Shown: piece after piece, positions 24,451-35,456 of the stretch | Layout of the letters: every line of letters starts with the position of its first letter | Position numbering within the stretch: the first letter of the stretch is position 1 | Source of the DNA: Tipula vernalis | Taxonomy: Eukaryota; Arthropoda; Insecta; Diptera; Tipulidae | DNA: 64,000 bases | NCBI GenBank assembly: GCA_958295665.1 | Contig: OY282560.1 | Span: 21,349,653 to 21,413,652 of the forward strand | Reading direction: 5' to 3' | Notes under the pieces: generated by a model | The model's input: the letters and a program-made list of their open reading frames with translations, nothing else | Told to the model about the DNA's origin: nothing | The model's database searches: none | Made by a program: the position numbers and the translations under genes

Positions 24451-25040
24451 AAGCCTCTAGTCACACGACAACATAATTATATACAAATGGAATGAGATAA
24501 TTCTGGTCGCTTCCTGTTATCTCTAGATTCGAACTGCCCAGCTACTAACCAGTTTGACCTGCCCACCTGGTCAATTTCGGTTTAAGGGAGTAATTTCAAT
24601 TTGTAATCCTATCAAGTCCATTCATTACATAGAGAATCATTCTCTCTGAGTACAGGACTCGTTCGTTACAACGTTGGATAAACTCTTCATACAGAACCTG
24701 TGGAGGCTTAAAATAAACTAGGATAGCGCTTTGCTCGAAAATCTATATTGAAAGTGGCAGAACTAAAGATCTCAATTGATGAAACTTAATAAACTGATTA
24801 TTCTAGATTTCTTCAATACTGATTATTCTAGATTTTTTAACCTTTCTATTGTGCTCAAAATCTCGAATCACACCTGCTGAAAAGGAACCACTTCCACGAC
24901 TCGATATGCTATTTACCTATTACATATTTTGCTCTTTCAAAATGAATTTGATTAACGACATTTTAATAGTCAAGTGTCACATTTTTAGTATGAGGATCAT
25001 TTTCATGTAATAATTATTACACCTTTTTTAAAATTTAATT

Positions 25041-25322
25041 TAAAATTAGGCACGGATTGGTTTTAGCTGTCTTACTTGACAGGCGACGGTGGCAAATTTT
25101 GGAAAAGGAAGATTTAATTTGTTTTTAAATTAAAATAGAAATGAAATAAAATTTACTAATGTTTATTCAATTGTGTATTATGTTTGCAAATTTTCTAAAA
25201 GGAAGATTTAATTGTTTTTTAATTAAATAAACAGCGATTTGTAGTTATTAATATTTCCACACAAAGAAATAAATGGCGCCACTTTGACTGAGACAGCTAA
25301 AACCAATGCTAGCCTAAAATTA
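25041..25322. mobile_element. MITE with about 32-bp inverted ends
   Basis: The arms at 25041-25072 and 25291-25322 are inverted copies sharing ATTGGTTTTAGCTGTCT. Inside there is also a direct repeat of GGAAGATTTAATT at about 25107 and 25201. It is non-coding. The superfamily is not known. Confidence 0.75.
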
Positions 25323-28200
25323 ATTATTGGATTCATTCAACTGTTCGGACAGAAATTTTGTTATTTTTTATATAATACTGTAATACAAAAACAATATTTA
25401 TTGTCTATTACTTATTTTAATTAAATTGAATTATAAAAAAAAAAATCGTGTATTACCAAAAATATCGCTCTCTAATATTTGACAGACGGTGATTCATTTT
25501 TCTTCAATCGCTCTGTAGTAGGTATAGATTGGGAGCGATATTTTTAAATTTTTCGCTCCCGCTCTCTAGAGAGACATTAAAAATAAAAATTTAAATCATT
25601 TCGAAAGAGCGAAATAATTTTTTTTTTATCAATAGAGGTAAAGATTATAAACGTAAAGTGAAAAAATATATTATTGGGAGTAAGAGCGAAAATTTTCATA
25701 AAGAGCTATAAAAGAACGAAATGAAAGGAACGTACAGATTGTCAAGATTTCTTTGCTTAAAAAAGACAACTAAATCTGTTGCTTGACATGAAAACTGAAA
25801 TGATTTATAGATACTATCAAAAGCTCCCGCCATGAGAAATTGAACTGAACCCTACTGCAGTAACTTCAGTCGCAGATTCCTGACCCCAAAATTAAGTTTT
25901 CGACTTATTGATTTTTTCCTATCTCTATCCGTGGTTGAGATAAACGTGGTTTTGTTGTAAATAAAGTGATTTTAGGTAATCCTCTTCCATTATTCCAAAA
26001 TAGATTAAAGAGATGATAACTGCCTGAAGACGAATGATAATTGAAACAGAATGATATCACTTTAGCAAGTTAATATAATAAATTGTAACAAAATAAATGT
26101 TTTCGAATAAATGAATTAGTGCAGAAAATCATTAACATAGTGACCAACACAACGAACCGAAATATTTCCTATAAAAAATAATATTACTGCATACCATTTA
26201 CATTTAGATTAATTTTATTTATTTAATCGAAACTGCATATTTCAACGCAATAAAAAGATTATTGCGATTACTTTTTAATTAATTGCTCAATAATCAGATA
26301 AATCTCGATTTATCTAGTTTTCTTTTTTATTGACGTTCTTCAGGTTTATCTTGTGCTATTCAGAAATGTACATTTTTTGTTTATTACATATTTTATTTAT
26401 TTAGAATCTCTATATTTATTTGTGTCTAAATATTTTCTTATACGTTATCTTTACAAAAAAATCTTTACATTGAATATAATATGCGGGCAGCAAATAACAA
26501 ATAGCTAATACAATTTATGTTTAAAAACTTTAAAATAGTTGTAGATTGAATAGTTCGTCTCGAATAAAAAATATTCATCGATTCTGTGGCAAAGATTTAA
26601 ATGGTGATAACTCTCAATATGAGTTATCACCTTTTAAATCTTTGCCACAGTAATGATCTTTCACCTCACCTCACGCTACAAATATGAAAAATGTGGGACT
26701 AAAATAAAATTAATAATACCACGAATACAAAACTGGGAAAGCTTACATTTAATTAGGTTAGATCGTAAATAGAAATTTATTTTAATAAGAAAATTTATTC
26801 ATTGCCTAATTTTATTTTTGTTTCATTTTATTTCAGCGATCAAAATGAAGACAAACTACTGCACTTGAATAAAAAAAAAAAAAAAGTAAGTTTTCTATGT
26901 GTCAAGGTCTTCACATCGATACCCTCATTACAAACCATTAAATTTAAACCTTTAATATGTTTGTATCCTGAATTTATTAAATACAATAATTTTGCTGCAT
27001 GTGTTTGTGTAATTGAATAAAACGAGAAGAAGTAAAGATGTGTGTATATCAATATATCAAATGGAAAGAAAATAAGAATAAGAAAAAAAAATAGGAGAAG
27101 GCGGGAAGATAAATTTATCGATATGTACAAAAAAAAAACATTTTTTTTGTATATCGCCACTATCTATCTCAGTCGATTTGAATTGAACTTTTTTTTTTTT
27201 TTTTTGTTCTAAGTACACAGCTAAATGTGTTTTGTTCTCTCCGATGTTGAATGTTTCTCTTTTTGTAAATGTACATAATTTTTTTTTTTTTTCTAATATT
27301 CTGATGTTGAAAGCATAAAAACGAACAAAACATAAAAATGTTGTCGGAATAAAATAAAAATGTCTCCCATTTCGTGTGTTCGATACAAAAATGGTTTTTT
27401 ACTGTGTTTTATTTTATTTTAACAGAATTTCTGGATACACTTGCCATTAAAGCACAGAATTTTATAATTTTGATTGATTTTATTAGTCGAGTAAGGTAGA
27501 AAATGTTTAAATATGCGTTTGTTTGTGTTTAACACAAAAGTTTTCTAGACTTAAATTTAGCTCACCAGATTAATTATGTAAGATAACACATTTATAGCAA
27601 AAATTTAATTAATGTAGAAGAAATTGGTTGATCAGGATCTTTTGTATAATTTATTAAAGTAGGGGATTAAATTACGTTGTTTATAGAAAGTTTTTCGTTG
27701 AGGTTAACACAATAATACACAATAATTGTCTCATTCGATGCTACCGCCTTACAAACAATATTTTAAGAAAATAATCAAAATTTATGTAGACTTGAATTAA
27801 AACAAATACATGTATGTATGTATATCTAAATTTATTTTATTTTATCATCGGCTCTGCTTTAGAGTTTAGACGGTTCACAATGGTTATGTTTGCGTCGTAC
27901 GTAAATTTATTCGATTTCAAAATAAGGATACACTTTTAAGGAAGGTGATACATTTCAAGCAATAGTTGAGTGATTTGAGGACAAGACCACTCTGATAAAG
28001 CAATCCAAGTGGCCATGGACAGAGAAAAATCGATATAAGCGCCTCATCACGGAAACACACATCATTCAAACAAAAATCGCTTAGTTAAAGATACTAGTGC
28101 GGTTATAATTAGAAATAGTATGTGTCACTATAAGAAGTAGTATTTGCTGTTAATGTCAAGACAAAAAAAAATTCTATTATAGTGTTAGTATTTAATCCCC
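25323..28200. other. AT-rich non-coding region
   Basis: No gene was recognised. It contains the hairpin at 26584-26650 and several oligo-T and oligo-A runs near 26870-27310. Around 25480-25620, phrases such as GGGAGCGA and TCGCTCCC occur in both orientations, suggesting another decayed inverted-repeat element. Confidence 0.4.
26584..26650. repeat. Isolated 30-bp stem hairpin
   Basis: Arms 26584-26613 and 26621-26650 pair over 30 bases with one mismatch around a 7-base loop (TCAATAT). Pairing does not extend outside. It may be the core of a MITE, or a hairpin RNA if transcribed. No evidence of transcription is visible. Confidence 0.9.
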
Positions 28201-28221
28201 ATTGAAGGAAGCATTGTGGGA

Positions 28222-28690
28222 AAGTAAAATTAAAAAGCGCTAAAGCTAAACAACTCCTTAATCGTATCACGAAATACGAGTATGAAGACTTATCAACTGA
28301 AAAACGAGCCTTCTGGCTAACATACCTAAACACAGTACCAGATCTGTTTGATTTATTCATAAGTTGCGAAAATATTTTTAAATTATGTACGTACAACTAG
28401 ACGAATGCTGGGACCGTAACCCTGATAATTCTTCGGTACTTGTGAGATTCAGTATATTGAACTTGGATATATGTTTGTAGAAGATTAAAATTAATTCAAG
28501 CTACCCAAGGCTTCATGTTGCTCCTTGGATTTTTATAATTTTCATCAATGACATTACTAAAGTAACACAGCATACATTAGAATTTTGTATTATATTTCCT
28601 TTAGATTTCTGTAATGTCTGATACACAACAAATTACAGAAAGACATCGACAACCTATTTATTTATTTACCAGCACTAACAAATAGCGTAG
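28222..28690 (+). pseudogene. LINE reverse transcriptase fragment, plus strand
   Basis: An open plus-strand frame near 28240-28395 reads AKAKQLLNRITKYEYEDL and continues to a stop near 28395, with no recognised domain. Shortly after, at about 28500-28620, a shifted frame has the LINE-like block APWIFIIFINDITKV, the region just before the polymerase active site. It then gives DTQQITE/LQKDIDN-like pieces. The polymerase box itself is decayed. It meets an oppositely oriented LINE at about 28700. Confidence 0.5.
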
Positions 28691-28699
28691 GTTACAATA

Positions 28700-30250
28700 C
28701 TAATAGAATTTGTGTTTAAAAAAATGTTACAAAGGCTCTTAAAAGGATCTTTTGAAATGTTAAAATCAAAAAGTTCTGAAAATTGGTTAAAATATTTAGA
28801 AGTAAGCGTCATCGTAAATGTACTTTGTATTCCAAAATAGGCCTAACAAAAGAAATGCATAATCCCTTGAGAGTAAACAAAACACCTAAAACAATAATTT
28901 GGATAGCTAAACGACTTTCGACAGTCCAATCACTAAAACGATTAAGGTCCTATTGTCCCAATAAAATGTCTGCACCATTTCGGATATTAGCGTAAATTTT
29001 TTCATCCGCATATAGCAGACGCTTACAAAACTTGAAACATGTAATAATATCATTAACAAACAATAAATAATAATGAACCTAAATGACTACCCTGAGGTAC
29101 ACCAGATGAGACTGTAAACTTATCAGAATAATTTTGACCAATACGTACCAGTTGAGAACTTTGGGACAAATATGATGATATCTATTTTAAAGGAATAAAA
29201 TTAGAAATCACTTTCATCAATTTATCAATTAATAATTTGTGATCAATTTTGTCAAAGGCCTTGTTAAAATTTGCATAGATAGTGACAACTTGGATACCTT
29301 TTTCTAAACAGAAATTGTATCATTAACAAATACCACAAGGTTGCTTGTCGTTGATCTACCAGAAGAAAAAAAACATGTTGTTGAGGAACAATTTAAAAGT
29401 AATATAATATTTCACCAGTTTTTCAAAAAGTTTAGGGATAACAAATAAAATAGCTATTCCTCTATAATTCTCTACTAAATTTTTTGCCCCAGATTTAAAT
29501 AATGGGATTACATAAGAGGGTTTCCAGTACTGGGAAAAAATACCTTGCCTAAGGCTGTAATTAAATAAATGAGCTAAATCACCACGGAGCAATTATTTAA
29601 AAGTAATGAGGTACTACCGTCAGAGCCCATAGACATTTGAGTATTAAGTCCAATTAAAGGCGTTTTAATTTGTTCCCCCGAAAAAGAATAAATACGGGGA
29701 ATATGATTATTTACCATGTCTTAGTCAGAGTGAGATGTTGAAACATTATCGACTGAATGTACATACGGATTTGAAAAATATCGCAAATAATTTTCAAACA
29801 GAATTTAGATCATGAGCCTGCTTATCATTGTACCTCATGGGTAAAAGATAATCAATAGACTTTCTTCTAGAGTTAATATACCAGATGACAGATTCAATTT
29901 CTACCAAGTAATTACCATACATAAATTGATTCAAAACCTTAAACTCATACCGAATGTGGGAATATAATACATAATCAGCTGACGCGTTCGTCTTTCTATG
30001 TCGTTTGCGTACCTTGATTTTACGGTTGATAAATTAGCAAGCGTTTTGTTGAACCACTTTTCACGATACGAATTAAGTTTGTTGACAGTCCGTCAGTCAT
30101 AATTTCAATATCCTTCTCATTAAAAAGGAAATCCCAGAAAATATTTTCAAGATATACATACATTTAGAGAGTCACAATAAGAGAGAATCACAATATTTTT
30201 CTAGTTTGGTAACCTCGAGTGGATGAAACACCGTCATTTCAACACTCCTT
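28700..30250 (-). pseudogene. LINE reverse transcriptase fragment, minus strand
   Basis: Minus-strand frames read from 30100 down to 28750. They begin with a linker (RYNDKQAHDLNSV) and the fingers region at 29592-29356 (LFNYSLRQGIF, WKPSYVIPLFKSGAKN, NYRGIAIL). Next come pieces of the palm (ISVQKK, LINDK-like) and a block DIITCFKFCKRLLYAD near 29020 that holds the remains of the polymerase active site. The end near 28990-28850 is degraded. The sequence resembles Jockey/CR1-group LINE proteins. Endonuclease and tail are missing. Confidence 0.65.
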
Positions 30251-30259
30251 CAACGTCCA

Positions 30260-32880
30260 CTTCATCTTTAATAATGGCAGAATAACTTTGTATGGCGTAA
30301 AACCCTAATCAATTACTTGCAGTTCGGGAAACCCGTATTTTTAATACACATAACCTGTACATAAAATATTTTATAATAAAAACACCTTTCCTTATAGTAA
30401 CAATGTTTTTTTACTAATACTTTAGAAGATCGATTTCGGATAACTTCCTCCGTCGGTTCATTTTAAACAACTATTATTCATAGATGGTAAATGTTAAAAT
30501 AGAACCGAGGAAAGAGCTATTCTGCCTTTCAAAGTATTATTAAAGATCATTATTAGCCAGCCTCTGTGCCATTTGTCGGACAAACATTTGGTTGTAAAAA
30601 ATTTTCGTATATAATTCGTGTACAACGCCAACTTGTTTCAGGTCTCACTGCTCGACAAAAAACCAACAATTTGTTACAAACTAGTGAAAATAATCATTTT
30701 ATTCACTTATTTTACATTAGAAATATAATTAATTATTTCTGGTTCGGCTGAAAAAATCCTGAAAAAAGTCTCGCTGTCGCAGACAATTATTGTCCGATAA
30801 GAAAATACCAATGACACCGACTGTAATAAAATTAGCTATAGATGTGAAATACATAATTATATAATTTGTCTCGGTGCAAATTGAATATTATGATACTCAC
30901 TTTTTGTTAGAAGTAAAACGAGGAAAGATAATTTTTAGTGTAGACATATTTTTTTTATTTGGTTACTCAAACGTCAAATAGTATTATGCTAAATGGTCCT
31001 TTTTGGAGGGAATGTTATATTTCATCGAAAGATGAACATTGAATATATTAGGCTTATTCGATTCAAGTGAAGAGTATAATTCTGTTTTGATCTGGGGATG
31101 TACCCTTCGTATAAATGTCAATAATAAAAATAAAATATTTTGTTTTGGCTTAACACATGTTAAATCAATTAGTTCAGAAACAGCTACTACATATTTCAGT
31201 TCAAACGAATTTGTAATGTAACCGCATAGAAAAAGTTGAAAAATAAAGTTCATTTGGACGGTATTTGTATAAATAAACTCACTTTGACAAAACAAATCCA
31301 ACTGACATTATTATAATACAACTTAGTTAAATCATTTTTCCCGAGATCCAAAAATAATCGTACAATATAAATAAATCATAAATGTCAAACGTCAGTCTAG
31401 TATTGGTATCTAAATTAAGCGCCGAGAAATGTTTATCCAAACCATTGTCAAAAATTATGACAAGAAAATATTTATCACCGTATTCGAGTATTTTTTTTTG
31501 TTTCAAATTCCATTAAATGTCAAAATCGTTATTACAGGATTTAATTAACCCTCAGATTTCGCTTAATTAGGATTTATGTTTCAAATTTAAGTAAATGCAG
31601 TTTTTCGACATTATGACGGAGTTGAAATGGTAGATCCATAGAAGTTTTTGTCTACTTGTACTTTTTCAATGTCTAACTTTAAAGTGCAACAACTACATTG
31701 AACTATTCCAAGGTCTAAAATTAAATTGATTGAACATATCTTCAAAAATATTTGGAAGGTTACAATAAAAATTTAAAAATATATCACAACGATATTAAAC
31801 TAAATAATTTAAAGAATTTATATAGAGTTCATCAATCATCATAAATCGCTTTCAATTAACATTTTTTTTTTGTTTTTATAAAAAATAGGGCACCAAATCT
31901 TGAAAAAAATTTCATGTCAAATTGGTTATGAGACAGGAAAAGGTTGGAAGAACAACTTAAAGGGCAGGCTTCCATCCACTCATTGGTGATTTAGTTAATG
32001 GTTAATGCTAATTTAGTAATAATCGACCAAAAAACCCTATCAATTAATGCGCCCTCTGCTATGTGTACCGTTCAGTGACAATTAGTGGACCAAGTCGTTT
32101 AGTGTACCACTGATTACTGTTTGGGAAGAAAATACGTTAGTCCTATGCTGGATAGTGAAATTAGCTTTTTAATTGACGTAAAAGTGCAAATGTAAATTAA
32201 ACTTAAATTACCTAAACAAGTTTTTTATACCAGGTGTGGTAATTTGAGGTAAAATTAATGCTAAAAATCATAAGAAATTCATTCAATGCAACTTGGTACA
32301 TTAATCTGCACTGTACGGTATTTATTTATTTTAGGAAGTAATCTTGATTTATAAGAAATCGTTTCTACACTAATCAGACCAGCAAGAAATGTTCCAAAAG
32401 AATCTGTTTGTTATATAAGGCTTTAATTAGCTAAATTGGTTTTGATAACCTTGAAGTTATCTAAGAAGGTAAATTTAATTGTTTTTATTCAAACCTATAT
32501 GTAGTTCTTATTGCGAAACCTATTAAATGCTAAGAAACAAACACTTTCTGTTTGTAGCTGGTCGACCTTGGAAGATAATTTCAAGGTCATCCAATGTTAT
32601 ACACCTTTTCTTTCAGAAGCAAAAAACAGTCTCATGGATAGAAACATTATTTCCTATAATGCTTTATTGGTTTTGAAATATTTAGATTTGTCAACTTAGA
32701 CAACACGTCCTTTGATTTACATTCAACCTCTTCCTTCTATTCCAAAAGAACAGAAACACGAGGAAAGTGTAAGTACATTTTATCTATGTATAAAAATTGA
32801 ACAGTTTAAAATTAAACAACCAAATATGCTCGAATAATAATTTACTTTAGGTTTTTAATTGATATACCATATAACTACTA
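30260..32880. other. AT-rich non-coding region
   Basis: No domain was read. The overlapping ORFs near 30984-31301 are low-complexity and on opposite strands. No inverted-repeat element stood out. Confidence 0.4.
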
Positions 32881-34369
32881 CTCAGACGAAGAAGAACTAG
32901 AAAGAGAAACCGATTGGACAATAACGAATATTCTGAGCAGATAACTAAATATGTTAAAAGCGTAAAGCAACAAGAAGATAAAACTAAAGAGATGCAGTCT
33001 CCACCAATTAATATTGTGGGCGTATCAAGTCATTCTGAAATCCAAAAGTTGATGAAATCGATGAAGGAGTATGACTATAAGGCCACCGCCGCGGTCAAGG
33101 CCGCCTTAAATAATGATGTGTGGAAAATAAACAAGTCGGACACATACCGGAAGTTAAACATGCAGCTTATTGTGGGTGGTTACCTGGCTAGAGACCTGCG
33201 TGCAGCTTATATTAGCAACGATATAATAGAGAAGTTACATAGTAAAGATCTGAAAATATTAGAAGTTGTGAATATTATCAAAACAGAGAAAACACAAAAC
33301 GAATATAGGAGTTCTACCATTAGGAAAAGAAGGCTTCTTCTTTTTATGAACCTATGAGGAAAATTAATACAAAAATACTTGGGTATGAGGAAGCTATGAG
33401 ACTCCTAAAAATTCGAGCAACCGCCTCATCACAGAAGCTACAAAATTTCCAAACGTCAAATGCTGAGACACGAAGCTCAATGCCAATAAACACAACAGAG
33501 AAATTATTCACACAAAGAATTAAAGGGAAACAAGGTTGAAAGTCAATTGTCTCACTAACGACGGTAAAATCATTGAAAGTATCCTTAAAAGTATCGACGC
33601 TATTATAACAAGGTGACTATAGGAACAAAATGACAAGAACAAATTAATATTTGATCAAATAAAGCAACTGAACACAACAACCGATAAAAATCCAAAATAA
33701 ACAACACTTAGAATAGCATCTGATCCTCTTATGTCAAAATAAGGCATTATCATTTGTATCGTACAATTCATTCTGCTGAAAAAGCAAAAGGTGGTTCAGC
33801 TATACTAATTCGAGGAAATATCAAACTTTATGAAGGAAAGCACATCGAAGAAGATATAATGAAGGTTCCAACTGTAATCGTGCAAGCTAAGAATAGGCAC
33901 TTTAATGTATCAGCAATAAATTGCCCTCGCCGACACAAACTCTTTAAATCACTATTTTGTGGATTTGTTTCGTGAGTCGACTGAAACAAAAATCAACTTG
34001 AATGTACCAATAAAAAATCCGCAACATTTGGAAGATAAACTAGAACTACTGCAGCCCATAAGATTTCGCCAAATTATAAAAAATTCGAAAAAACTTGTCG
34101 AGCGGAAGTAAGAGAATTGATCAAAGAAAAACGTAAGGCATGTAAAACGGGATCGGTACGTAATCCCTCATTTCATAATCTCAGCTACAAAATCTCCTAT
34201 TTTCTTTAAAATCTTCGAATTACAAAATCTTCGAATTACAAAATCTTCTAATTACAAAATCTCCTAATTACAAAATCACCAAATTATAAAATCTCCTAAT
34301 TACAAAATCTCCACCACTCAACCACCTTTTGAGTAATTGTGTTGTTTGGGATGGCAGCGACATGTGTGA

Positions 34370-34413
34370 ACACGCGCATACACAAACACACATAGCAAGC
34401 TCACACACACGCG

Positions 34414-34488
<75 letters not shown>

Positions 34489-34602
34489 ACATACATACAT
34501 ACACACACAGCCACATACACATTCATACATACACATTCATACATACACACAAAAACACACACACACATAAACACACACGTATCTACAAACACAGCTAGAC
34601 AC
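34370..34602. repeat. (CA)n microsatellite, left part
   Basis: A long CA run (about 34417-34482) is flanked by degenerate CA, CATA and CACG variants. All ORFs called across it on either strand are artefacts of the repeat. Confidence 0.95.
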
Positions 34603-34603
34603 A

Positions 34604-35211
34604 CATTCGGAGAAGAGCCATTGGACTCGACGACTAATTCCTGAAATAGGCCCTTGGATAAATCGTACGCATGGCGAGGTTGATTTTTACCTAACAAAGC
34701 TCTTAACAGGACACGGATGCTTTCGATCATACCTTAATCGTTTTGGGCATGATGATTCACCGTATTGTCCATCCTGTAGAGATTCCACAGAAGATGCTGA
34801 ACACGTGTTTTTTGTATGCGCACGGTTCCAGGGAAATAGAGAAGTGCTTGCTGGAGTCCTCGATCAATTTGATATTACCCCAGAGAACATAGTTGAAGTG
34901 ATACTAGCGTCCCCAGAAGCATGTAGTGCTGTAGCAAATTTTGCAACAACAATGATTAAGGTGTTGCGCCGGTTGGAACGTCAACGTCGCCAAGCAAGGT
35001 AACTCGCACCCTTCAGTTGCGTGGGAGATGTGATCGTACAGTTAGTCACAGACTCCTTCTCTTTCGAAGTAATACCTAGCGGTCGTTCCGGAGGGAAAGG
35101 ATGCAGGAGGTGGTTTTAGTGAGCAGGAGTCTCACAACGTTGTGGTGGATAGCTACGTTATCCCCTACATCGTCCATGATGGATTTCCACCTTCCTAAAA
35201 TAAAAAAACAT
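34604..35211 (+). mobile_element. 5'-truncated R1/I-type LINE copy inside the microsatellite
   Basis: An open plus-strand frame without an ATG runs from about 34608 to a stop at 35000-35002, about 130 codons. It is the C-terminal part of a LINE ORF2. It contains RTHGEVDFYLTKLLTGHG, then a Cys-His zinc-binding segment YCPSCRDSTEDAEHVFFVC, then a long helix ending RRLERQRRQAR. About 200 bases of 3' UTR end in an A-rich tail (about 35197-35211). CATTC occurs just before the 5' break (about 34598-34602) and just after the tail, a probable short target duplication. CA repeat lies on both sides, so the LINE landed within it. The frame is unbroken, so this is the youngest layer here. Confidence 0.8.
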
Positions 35212-35341
35212 TCATACATACACACACACACACTTACATCCACAGACACATACATAATCGCACACAGACACACACGCACACACACACACACATCCATACA
35301 TACAAACATAGGAAATCAAAGACAAACACACACAAATACAA
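35212..35341. repeat. (CA)n microsatellite, right part
   Basis: CA-rich degenerate repeat with CATA and CACG variants, continuing the left microsatellite across the inserted LINE fragment. Confidence 0.9.
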
Positions 35342-35349
35342 TCACTTTT

Positions 35350-35456
35350 CTCCTAATTACAAAATCTCGCATAAAATTTTCGCCGTAAATATAACAAATC
35401 GCGCGATTTCATTATATTTACGGCAAAAATTTTATGCGAGATTTTGTAATTAGGAG
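35350..35456. repeat. 107-bp palindrome next to the right terminal repeat
   Basis: Arms of about 53 bases pair with one to three differences and end outward in CTCCTAATTACAAAATCTC, the same phrase that builds the terminal repeats. It is placed like the 174-bp palindrome of the MULE at 17.5-19.7 kb. Confidence 0.9.

Noticed and set aside
34268..34730. Several overlapping ORFs on both strands with Cys/Val or His/Thr repeats
   Set aside because: They are translations of a CA microsatellite and have no independent support.
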